A DNA stretch of 64,000 bases from Pichia kudriavzevii (Eukaryota > Ascomycota > Pichiomycetes > Pichiales > Pichiaceae). Shown piece by piece: positions 28,529 through 36,734 of this stretch (the stretch's first letter is position 1; each line of letters opens with the position of its first letter). Below the pieces are notes generated by a model. That model ran no database searches and was not told the origin of the DNA. It saw only the letters and a program-made list of their open reading frames with translations. The stretch covers positions 1,178,001 to 1,242,000 of the forward strand of contig NC_042508.1 of the NCBI RefSeq assembly GCF_003054445.1, read 5' to 3'. A program made the position numbers and the translations under genes.

Positions 28529-28815
28529 AATGAAAATGTAAATGTAAGTGTAAATGAAAATGAGAATCGGAAATGAGAATCGGAAATGGGAATTAGAAAT
28601 TAAAATCTAGAAAACTCCGGGAGAGGGAGGAGAGTGGGGAGAATAATTTCTCTCGTCGCTTGCCTCTCTCACTATCCAAATTGCTCGGTGTTTGAAATCC
28701 CCGTTTAATTTTTTTTTTTTTTTTTCCTTCTAACCCTCCATGCCCCGGGATTTCCACTCCTTGGCTCGTTTTATTTTGCCAATCTTCAAATGGTCACTTT
28801 TTTGGGTTTGGCTTC

Positions 28816-31293
28816 TTAGAGGTTGTTCATTCTCATGTAAACAAGGAGTTTCCACATTGTCTTAATGGCAAATCCATCAAATTCCACCTCTACTTGCGGC
28901 TGGGGTTTTTCAGCCCCGGTCTTACGATTCATATCATTGGGGTCATAATCTAACGAGAAAAACCCGCTCCCATTTTGTGAAAAATCCGTCAATAACATGT
29001 CCACGCTTTTCTCATGGATCAGCTTGTTTTGAGCAACCTTAAACCAGCGCTTCGGCTTTAAGTTTTCCATATTGGGATAGTTCCATTCCCGGATAAACTG
29101 GCCCTTCTCTAAAATGAATGATTTGACATTCATCTCCGTTATAGGACACTCGTCCCTAGCCTTTCTTAATGCATGGTATTTCTCTTCAACATTCACTTCT
29201 TCTTCTTCTCCAGACCCATCTCCATTTCCAAAGATGCTTTCCAACGTCATGCTCTTCAAATACCTTTGGACTATCTCCGTTCGGTTGCTGAAAAATGCAC
29301 ATATTCGAACCAAAGTCAAGCCAATGATTTGAAACTCTCTATTCTGGATCTTTTTGAATGTTTTCATAAGCCCCTCTCTGTTGAAGTTGAACATGAACCA
29401 TCCATTACCATAGAACCCATTCGACGAAAAGGCATTGATCGATGGTATAGTAACTTGTAATATCTCACTGGTTACAACATAGAATAAATAGATTACGATT
29501 TTCTCATCATTCAATCTTCCGTCATGAACCTCATAGTTTAAATTACATATGTCTCTCGGTATGATCGACTGGAATTCGTTCAATATCCGTAACATATATC
29601 CAACATCGTAGTTCATGATTGTATCGTTTCTGTAATTATCCCTAATCAGTTTACAATGCTTATGGAGGAAAATCTTCAAATTCTCATAGTCAACGTTGTT
29701 CAAATATTTTGAATTGAGTCTCTCCAACATCCTCTTGATTTCGTCCAAATTATCATGGTTGTAATTCCGAAGCAACAGATATTTGAAATCCAAGGTTAGA
29801 AACTTTGACAATACATTGCTCCCAGATAATCGCAAATCCGTCTTGGTCTTATCCATAATAACCGAGTACATACCAGTTGAAAATATTCCGATTAATTTGA
29901 CATTTTTTTTCCCTTCATCATAGTTAATATTGAATTTTAGACCATTCTTAAAATGAAATGCCAAGCATAAATTTAAAACAAAAAATGAAGAAGATAATAA
30001 GGATAATCGAGCCTCTAAAAAGTCGTCATATTCAGGTAGATACTCCTCCTTAATGATTCGAGTAATTAAATCAATCAATACCACCGAGGAGTTCTCCAGT
30101 GCTGAAGATATCGAGATCTTCTCCTTGTATTTAACCAGCGGTAATATATCTTGCTTCATGATGATATTCTTGAAGTAGTCAATTGATAACAGCTTGATTG
30201 AATTTCTTAATAATTTGCAGAATATTTGCAATATCGCCATGATTTGTATTCTGGACCCAATTATAAATTGATAAACATCTTTCCTATTATATTTCAAGGC
30301 CAATCTGGTCAAATCTCCCTTTAATATACAGTCGTTAATCAACTCAAGTTTTTCATATTCTTTGTTTAATATCTCAATTTCTTTATTCCTATTGATATTA
30401 AAGGTCTTGTTCACAACTCTACTTGTTCCACCCAAGGGTATAGAGAAATTCATTTCGAAATCATTTATAATCTCAAGCTGTTCATTTGATTTGAAGGTTG
30501 TTAATGGGATATAATTTCCAATATTGATTGATTCATTATATGGTATTTCAACCCCAATAGATGGGGGTAAAACAATTCCTTCTAATTCATGGGCTTGATA
30601 CACAATATTTCTATGGGCATTATAATTTAAGAGCTGGTCGTTTCTCAAATTGATTTGGCGTGTAGGTGCATAAATATATTCATTTTTGCGTGGGTTATTT
30701 ACCGCATACAGTGGAGAATCGTCAATATGTTTACTGATTTTATCTTCTTCTTCCTCATCTTCTTCCTCCTCCTCTTCCTCCTCCTCTTCCTCCTCCTCCT
30801 CTTCCTCTTCTTCTTCAGACTCATCAGCCTCGTTGTCATTTTCAGCTTCATGGTCTCTTTCGGCAAATTCGCCGGTCTGTCTTTTTCGCATCTTACTCTG
30901 CTCATAGTGACTTATCTGTATTTGATGAATTTGAAATGGTGTCATTGTAAGATACGAACATTGAATACCTCTCTTAGAACAAAACGAACAAATTGGTAAT
31001 TTCTCATCACATTTCAATTTCCTGGCTTTACAATCGGCACATCCATTTTTAGAGTTTTTATGTTTCCTGCGTAGCTTCTTAAATGTAAGTTTGGCATTAT
31101 CTCCACCGCTTTCCAAAGAGTTAATTTGAATCTCAGCATTACCATTATTACCCTTGGGTTGATTAGTGATTCCACCTGTACATTCTTCATCATTCGCCTT
31201 CTCTCGAGGCGTACTTACGTCGACCAGCATGTCGTAAGGAGTATCACTGATTGCATTAACTTCCATAATAACTCTTTGGGGCTTAGCATCCAT
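28816..31293 (-). CDS. Zn2Cys6 transcription factor with a long acidic run
   Basis: Probable DNA-binding regulator, 825 residues. The zinc cluster has cysteines at 85, 88, 95, 102, 105 and 112 (NGCADCKARKLKCDEK, then ICSFCSKRGIQCSYL). It is preceded by a basic stretch (LRRKHKNSKN). Residues 158-183 are almost pure Glu/Asp, a possible activation domain or histone-binding patch. The remaining ~600 residues are helical, with no obvious second domain beyond a fungal-TF-like middle region. The cluster spacing and its position near the N-terminus recall the Upc2-like fungal group, but I cannot name an ortholog. It lies upstream of FBP1 on the same strand, with no evidence of joint function. Confidence 0.85.
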   Translation of the reverse strand: MDAKPQRVIMEVNAISDTPYDMLVDVSTPREKANDEECTGGITNQPKGNNGNAEIQINSLESGGDNAKLTFKKLRRKHKNSKNGCADCKARKLKCDEKLPICSFCSKRGIQCSYLTMTPFQIHQIQISHYEQSKMRKRQTGEFAERDHEAENDNEADESEEEEEEEEEEEEEEEEEEEDEEEEDKISKHIDDSPLYAVNNPRKNEYIYAPTRQINLRNDQLLNYNAHRNIVYQAHELEGIVLPPSIGVEIPYNESINIGNYIPLTTFKSNEQLEIINDFEMNFSIPLGGTSRVVNKTFNINRNKEIEILNKEYEKLELINDCILKGDLTRLALKYNRKDVYQFIIGSRIQIMAILQIFCKLLRNSIKLLSIDYFKNIIMKQDILPLVKYKEKISISSALENSSVVLIDLITRIIKEEYLPEYDDFLEARLSLLSSSFFVLNLCLAFHFKNGLKFNINYDEGKKNVKLIGIFSTGMYSVIMDKTKTDLRLSGSNVLSKFLTLDFKYLLLRNYNHDNLDEIKRMLERLNSKYLNNVDYENLKIFLHKHCKLIRDNYRNDTIMNYDVGYMLRILNEFQSIIPRDICNLNYEVHDGRLNDEKIVIYLFYVVTSEILQVTIPSINAFSSNGFYGNGWFMFNFNREGLMKTFKKIQNREFQIIGLTLVRICAFFSNRTEIVQRYLKSMTLESIFGNGDGSGEEEEVNVEEKYHALRKARDECPITEMNVKSFILEKGQFIREWNYPNMENLKPKRWFKVAQNKLIHEKSVDMLLTDFSQNGSGFFSLDYDPNDMNRKTGAEKPQPQVEVEFDGFAIKTMWKLLVYMRMNNL

Positions 31294-31833
31294 GTGTCTA
31301 CTCCAAAAACCAAAATTACGGCACCTTCATGGAGACATTATATTGTATCGCACATCCTCATTCTGAAAAATGGGACCCCAATGCTGCATCTTTTTCCATG
31401 TATTACTCGCGAAAGATCTTCTTGCGCTCTCGCCCAAAACGGAAGTACATAATGTTCGCTTACATTAGTCCATTAGAGATTTGGAGCTAATTATTTAAAC
31501 TCTACATGACAACTCGTAACTTACTATCATCAATCTTGTAGTTAAAGTTTTTTTCAGGCACATTTCTCCAACGGTCAGACCTATAAAACAATTTGCCAAA
31601 TATCCTTTTTTTTAAAGAATAAACAGTTACTTTTGTATTGTTTACAAACACGTACATCATGCATAACTAGTATGCACATGTACCAAAACACAAGCGGCTT
31701 ATTCTTTCAGCGAAGGAAAAAAAAAGTTACGAAAATCTTTTTTTTTTTTTGGAAGGGTTTTTTTGCAAGTATGGACACTAGAGACAAGTTTAAATAAATT
31801 AATGTAAAATAGAATGAAATAACGCAAATCAGT
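31294..31833. promoter_or_regulatory. Promoter of the Zn2Cys6 gene and AIM18 3' region
   Basis: AT-rich with T-runs (31738-31750) and A-runs (31719-31726). No gene or clear operator recognised. Confidence 0.5.
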
Positions 31834-32781
31834 CTAAGAGCATGCAGTGACAAGAGAATTTTTGCATGTCTCTTGGACACTTTTCACAAGGGGTTTCTCT
31901 GCACCCAAATAACTTTCAAAGAGAAGCTCGGTGACCAATGGTTCATGAACAGTGCCAATGAATCTTGGTTCATTATGTTTCCCATTTTTATCTGCCGTTT
32001 GAACAGAAACCCTAATATATTGGTTTTCATCGATTTCCATGTACACCAATGAGTTCTTCCGTGCAGAAACCTTGGCTCTGTTGAAGACATCACGCAACTC
32101 ATCGAGACCGTGGATCACACGGTTTGCCTCATTTTGGTCCTTCTCTTTCATTATTTTCTTATAATTAGGATTATTTTTTATTGTTCTGATGAAACCGTCA
32201 CGTAGATGCGATAAGTCTGTGTTTCTGATTGCGCAGATCCTGGCAGTGAACCTGACGCCACTGGAGATCAAATTCTTGATGAGTATGTTTGAGACGTTGG
32301 GATCGGATAGTGCAACTGATAAGTTTTCAGAATGTTTCTTGTTTTGGTTCTCACTATTTACGTCATCCTCGTAAAAACTTTCAAGAAATTTGGAATTGAG
32401 AATCGAGGAGACTAGAGGTACATCGTCATGGGCGATGTATAGGCCTAGTGCATAAACTTTAAACTTCAAAAAGGAAACTTCTCTGATACCATAACCAATC
32501 AAATCGTAATTAGTTTGCAAAGGTTCCTTGACAGTCATTGGTAAGGCGTCGACACTGTTGATTACACTGACACTATCGGTAGCATCATCTGATTGCAAGG
32601 ATTTAGAAAGGAAATAGACAGTCGACAAGGTAACACCGGTGGCGCCTAGAATGAAACCATATTGGCTATGAAAATGACGCTTAGGAGCCGTCGAGGTTGA
32701 TAAACAACGGAAACGACTCAAGCCATATGCTGGCCGTGTTGTTCTTCTGAAAGCACGGAGAAGTGTAGCTTGGAAACGCAT
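31834..32781 (-). CDS. Mitochondrial chalcone-isomerase-fold protein, Aim18/Aim46 family
   Basis: Family of inner-membrane or matrix proteins with a chalcone isomerase fold; heme binding has been reported for the yeast members. The 315 residues (yeast Aim18 321, Aim46 310) begin with a basic presequence (MRFQATLLRAFRRTTRPAYGL). One membrane segment follows at about residues 42-58 (FILGATGVTLSTVYFLS). The fold then includes LIGYGIREVSFLKFKVYALGLYIA, SSGVRFTARICAIRNTDLSHLRDGFIRT and SLVYMEIDENQYIRV. S. cerevisiae has two paralogs from whole-genome duplication; a single pre-duplication gene is expected here, so I give no symbol. Confidence 0.88.
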   Translation of the reverse strand: MRFQATLLRAFRRTTRPAYGLSRFRCLSTSTAPKRHFHSQYGFILGATGVTLSTVYFLSKSLQSDDATDSVSVINSVDALPMTVKEPLQTNYDLIGYGIREVSFLKFKVYALGLYIAHDDVPLVSSILNSKFLESFYEDDVNSENQNKKHSENLSVALSDPNVSNILIKNLISSGVRFTARICAIRNTDLSHLRDGFIRTIKNNPNYKKIMKEKDQNEANRVIHGLDELRDVFNRAKVSARKNSLVYMEIDENQYIRVSVQTADKNGKHNEPRFIGTVHEPLVTELLFESYLGAEKPLVKSVQETCKNSLVTACS

Positions 32782-33397
32782 TGTATTTTCACCTTTGCAA
32801 TAAGTGTTTATATATATACGTGTGTGTGTGGGTGTGGGGTGGGTGTAGGTGTATGTATTTACACTTACTTACTAAGACTGATGGGCTCATGACCGATAGT
32901 TGATTTCCCGCCTTCCATGTTAGTTGAGAAAATGGAAACTTAGAAATGTGTGTCATCAGAACTGTCGTTATACAACATTTTTCTCTGTCGCGGGAAAAAA
33001 CTCCATTGAGCATATCTTGCCTTTGTTTACCACTTCTGTTCAGGCGTGAGGCGGCTATGATCTAACAAATAATTGTACACGATTATCCTTACCTCCTTGT
33101 CTCCTATTCAGCGATATATGTATAGTTTGGCATTTGTAAGATATGTAATCTTTAGTATATCTAAGAAAATTAATCTTTAGTTGTATCCGATTTACTCTAA
33201 AGTGCACGCAAGGACAGAACTTCCTCATTTGGTGAAAATTAGCGGTCGAGTCCCCAATACACACAATGAAAACGCAAAATATATAACAAATTGATTTCCG
33301 ACTGGCTCTAACTATTTAACTATCTGCATTCTCTCTTGGTCTTCCATTGCATTCTTCATCAGTCGTTCAAAGCTATTGCAAAGTAATCGTTCAAGAA
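32782..33397. promoter_or_regulatory. Divergent promoter AIM18/S-formylglutathione hydrolase
   Basis: Contains a TATATATACG/GTGTGTGTG tract (32811-32850) and otherwise unremarkable AT-rich sequence. Codons 33347-33397 are in frame with the hydrolase but start only at TTG, so they are treated as leader. Confidence 0.5.
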
Positions 33398-34282
33398 ATG
33401 GTATTCGAGAGAAAAGCTAATGTTACTGTCCATGGTGGGCAACTGTTGCAATTGAAGCATGATTCCACATTTACAAAGACGCCAATGGACGTCAATGTCT
33501 ACTTACCACCGCAATACAAGGACAGTGGTTCTAACAAGATTCCTGTGTTGCTCTATCTATCTGGATTGACGTGCACGCCTGCTAATGCTTCTGAAAAATC
33601 CTTCTTCACATATTTTGCATCTAAATATGGGTTCGCCCTAATTTTGCCAGACACGTCGCCAAGGGGAGCTGGGGTCCAAGGAGAAGACGACTCCTGGGAT
33701 TTTGGAACTGGTGCAGGGTTCTACGTTGATGCAACAACTACGCCATGGAAGGACAACTATAACATGTACTCGTATATCTTGAAAGAGTTGCTGCCAAATG
33801 TGGGAGAAGAATTCCAAGGTATTGATGTCGTGAATCAATGCGCTATCACGGGACATTCAATGGGAGGATATGGTGCCTTGATGTTCTATTTGCGAAACCC
33901 AGGTAGATTCACCTCTGTCTCTGCATTTGCACCGATTGTCAATCCTAGTGTTGTTCCATGGGGTGAGAAGGCGTTTAAGAATTATCTTGGTGAAGATCTG
34001 ACTGCTTGGTATGAGTATGATCCATGCCATTTGATCAAGGAATACAAGAGTGTCAATACAGACGAGAAGATTGTCATCCATGTTGGTACAAAGGACGTGT
34101 TCTATTACCGGGACCACCAACTAAGATGTGAAAACTTAGTTGAGGCCAGTAAGGGCACCTCAATGGAAGGAAAGGTTGACTTAAAAGTTGTTGAAGGGTA
34201 TGACCATTCGTATTACTTTATTTCCACCTTTGCCGAAGAGCACTCCAAACACCATTTGAAATACTTCAAGTCAAAATTATAA
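33398..34282 (+). CDS. S-formylglutathione hydrolase with a peroxisomal SKL tail
   Basis: Splits S-formylglutathione to formate and glutathione in glutathione-dependent formaldehyde detoxification (S. cerevisiae YJL068C; esterase D family). The ATG at 33398 gives 294 residues and the family start. Catalytic Ser154 lies in the nucleophile elbow TGHSMGGYGA, with Asp233 and His270 (GYDHSYYF) completing the triad. Other blocks are YLSGLTCTPANASEKS, PDTSPRG, SWDFGTGAGFY and FAPIVNPSVVPWG. The last three residues are SKL, a canonical PTS1 import signal absent from the S. cerevisiae enzyme. The methylotroph Candida boidinii enzyme is known to carry PTS1. Confidence 0.95.
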   Translation: MVFERKANVTVHGGQLLQLKHDSTFTKTPMDVNVYLPPQYKDSGSNKIPVLLYLSGLTCTPANASEKSFFTYFASKYGFALILPDTSPRGAGVQGEDDSWDFGTGAGFYVDATTTPWKDNYNMYSYILKELLPNVGEEFQGIDVVNQCAITGHSMGGYGALMFYLRNPGRFTSVSAFAPIVNPSVVPWGEKAFKNYLGEDLTAWYEYDPCHLIKEYKSVNTDEKIVIHVGTKDVFYYRDHQLRCENLVEASKGTSMEGKVDLKVVEGYDHSYYFISTFAEEHSKHHLKYFKSKL

Positions 34283-34367
34283 CAGCATTTTTGTTGAAGT
34301 TTTAATAAATAAATAAATTAACGGATATATAACTATATATACATATGTGTGTGTGTATCAAGAAGAA

Positions 34368-34688
34368 CTACATACAACCGGCAGGACCAGCTAGTATGAG
34401 TAAACCAAGAAGGGAAGTCAACAAGAGAGCCAGGCCAATTGCAGTGAGTTTCTTTTTGTTTACGTTCCATGAGTTCCCTTGTACATGTGAGTAAGCAGGA
34501 GGGTTTTCGTACGGTGGTAGAGGACTGTCATGGTGATCAGTTTCTGCACCTGTCTTTGTGTTATCTTTATTATTTTGTAGTAGAAAGAGGGGGATGGCTG
34601 TATAGTCACGAGACACATATTGGAGAGGGTTTTCTGGATTTGTTTCGGGATCGTACTGAATGTCTTGCGGTTTCTTCAAGGAGGACAT
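34368..34688 (-). CDS. Small tail-anchored protein with PPxY motifs
   Basis: No named homolog recognised. The 106 residues form a polar N-terminal cytosolic part with LPPY (57-60) and PPAY (63-66), then a basic stop (KKK, 78-80). One membrane segment at about 82-100 follows, with a short tail ending AGCM. PPxY and LPxY bind WW domains of Rsp5/Nedd4 ubiquitin ligases. Small PPxY membrane proteins such as Sna3 and Sna4 act as adaptors or cargo in endosome/vacuole sorting. The topology is that of a C-terminally anchored protein. The ORF is short but has a clear membrane and motif layout and its own promoter region, so I believe it is real. Confidence 0.7.
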   Translation of the reverse strand: MSSLKKPQDIQYDPETNPENPLQYVSRDYTAIPLFLLQNNKDNTKTGAETDHHDSPLPPYENPPAYSHVQGNSWNVNKKKLTAIGLALLLTSLLGLLILAGPAGCM

Positions 34689-35036
34689 CTTTGTTTAGGT
34701 AGTGTTGTATGAATGCAGAGGGGTATTACCGGAGTGTCAAGAAAAAGAAGAAAGAATGTTTGAAGACCGATAAGAAGATACGGGCTTTGGTGGCTACATA
34801 ATTTACGGCGGTATTTCTGTCATTACATTAATGGTGATGCGAGATAACGCCTGATAATGGATTTCAGGGTGGACAACGGTAGTTTTTGTTGTGACGCGAC
34901 AAGGAGAGAGACGTCAGTTGATGTTCGCGGAAGTGTTGAATAAGTGGAAAGGAGAGTTTGAACAATTTCGTGGAGTAAATCAGGGGGATCTGGGACGGAA
35001 GATATTTAAGTTAATGAGCACAAGAGTAAGTCAGTC
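34689..35036. promoter_or_regulatory. Divergent promoter between two small genes
   Basis: About 350 bp. Open frames here start only at GTG and look like chance. Contains GTGACGCGAC (34891-34900). Nothing else recognised. Confidence 0.45.
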
Positions 35037-35444
35037 ATGCAAATACAGATGCAGGAGAACAACCATGGAGGCAGTGGCAGTAGTAGCGGCAGTTTAGGGC
35101 ACGAGACGCTCTACGAGGCCGTGAACCATTTCAACGGACGCGAGGTGCAGGCACTGCTGGCAGCCAACTTCAACGAATACGTAAAGGTTGCAGAGACCTA
35201 CACCGAGGGTGTCTTCAAAAGAGGAGGTGTTCGACAAGGCGGAGACGACGACGTAGACGGGGGGTTTACGACGGTTTCCAGTGGGAACCACAACAATGGA
35301 AATGCGGGTACCAATGGACGTGGACGGGACCTATTGGGAGAGTTGAGCAAGAGCATGGACCATCTTTCCCGAGGCACCGGTAGTGGATACCGAGGACGTG
35401 GACATAATAACAACAATAACAACAACAACAATACTAATACTACT

Positions 35445-35481
<37 letters not shown>

Positions 35482-35522
35482 GCAATAGTACCAATAGTAC
35501 CAATAATAACCGTTATAGATGA
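35037..35522 (+). CDS. Small Asn-rich protein of unknown function
   Basis: Not recognised. The 161 residues begin MQIQMQENNHGGSGSSSG. The only non-repetitive part (about residues 22-65) predicts amphipathic helix (LYEAVNHFNGREVQALLA, then YVKVAETYTEGVFKRGG). A Gly/Arg/Asp-rich linker with RGRG-type pieces follows, then a C-terminal run of Asn broken by Thr and Ser. The Asn run comes from an AAC/AAT microsatellite. Codons in the first half are more GC-rich than those of the neighbours. The helical segment and clean start argue for a gene, but it could be a spurious frame. Confidence 0.5.
35448..35480. repeat. (AAT)11 microsatellite
   Basis: Eleven perfect AAT units inside the C-terminal Asn-rich part of the small gene at 35037-35522, flanked by AAC-rich sequence. 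Likely polymorphic in length. Confidence 0.9.
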
Positions 35523-36734
35523 TATAGTGGCCTATATAACAATTACAGGGGACCTTCCTTATCTTAACACGAGACCTCATAGAGGACGCAAATTGAGAGT
35601 CGCTGAAATTTAAAATTCACTCGAGGATTGAAAGCACCGTCCTTTTTACCTTTTGTTACTTTTTTTCGTGTTTCCTGTTTCGGCGACGAAAAACAAAAAA
35701 GAAGCGCGCCTTTTTGCAAGGCCATTTTTCTGTTGCATTCCTTCCAGTAACGCGTGACGCGACAACGTAAACACAACAGTGAGCGCAAAACCCAATTTGT
35801 TTCTACTATGTTCTACTATATCCGATCATGCTTTCCCAGAATCAACTCCAGTTTATTTCGACTAACTTCTTATTTATATCTCCCATCTACCTTTATCTTG
35901 AAAAAAAATATTACTGAGGAAACAATACAGCTACTAATACAACTTTCCACAAAGAGTGTATTTGGACTCTTCCCCTCTCCCCTCCTCTTTTTAAGTTTGT
36001 CCTTTGTTTTTTTTTATCTTTCTCATTTCTCGCTCAGTAGAATAAGAAAAACAAATATAAACGAAAACCAAAACAAGAAGAACATAAAAAAAAACCAAAA
36101 CAAACAAAAACTAAAACTAGATCTACAACCCCGTTAAAGAGGCGTTCCTTTTTACTTTTACAACAGGGGCTTAGTAAGGTTTTTTCCTTTTGATCTTAGA
36201 TAGTTAACCGTTAACCGCTATTCGCTATCTGTCCATTCGTTTATTTACTCATTCACCCATTCGTTCACATTCAGCCTCTACTACATATAAGGTCCGTTTC
36301 TTATCTGCTTTACAACGTACCATACGAGGTTGCGCATATTTAAAGACACAAACAAAAAAACGCGTACACACACACACACAAACGAATCAATTCGTTCTTT
36401 TTCTCATTCTCTCGTTCGCCACAATTTATCCGTGTTTTAAATATAAAACAAAGGCAAATTGTACATTATCAGAATCCATCTTTGCATCTCACGGCGAAAA
36501 AGAAAAAAAAAAACAAATAAAGTCGCTCGCTATTACATTTCCAGAATACTCTCGTCACACATCCTAATCATCAAAGTGCTCAAAGTTTACTTTAATTGGA
36601 CCATACACCCTATAGAGATAGGACTCGATACATAGCATCACACACACCTTAAGATAGGGAGACATAAAGATAGATATCTATATCTATATACAGTTGACCA
36701 TTTGTTCAGTCCTTCAATTGTTTCACCTCGTCAC
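35523..36734 (+). promoter_or_regulatory. Promoter and very long ATG-free leader
   Basis: The distal part has an MCB box ACGCGT (35750-35755) next to a second GACGCG. From 35831 to 36734 no ATG occurs on the plus strand, although the sequence is AT-rich. Short A- and T-runs and a CA microsatellite (36366-36380) are present. This is the mark of a long 5' UTR in which upstream starts are selected against. The downstream gene starts at the first ATG after this stretch. Confidence 0.6.

Larger units (their letters stand above)
28279..28815. promoter_or_regulatory. FBP1 promoter and 3' region of the Zn2Cys6 gene
   Basis: The FBP1-proximal part holds a candidate Mig1 site and a CCCCGGAACC patch (28425-28434). 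Then follow a 12-bp minisatellite (28481-28528) with decayed copies to about 28600, and a 17-base T run near 28709-28725. No gene seen. Confidence 0.6.

Noticed and set aside
30655-30999. Frames rich in Ser or Phe/Leu opposite the Zn2Cys6 gene
   Set aside because: Antisense reading of the Glu/Asp codon repeat, not a gene.
33347-33397. In-frame extension of S-formylglutathione hydrolase
   Set aside because: Opens only at TTG, and the family N-terminus matches the ATG at 33398.
34891-35097. 68-codon frame before the Asn-rich gene
   Set aside because: Starts only at GTG, overlaps the real start region in another frame and has no domain.
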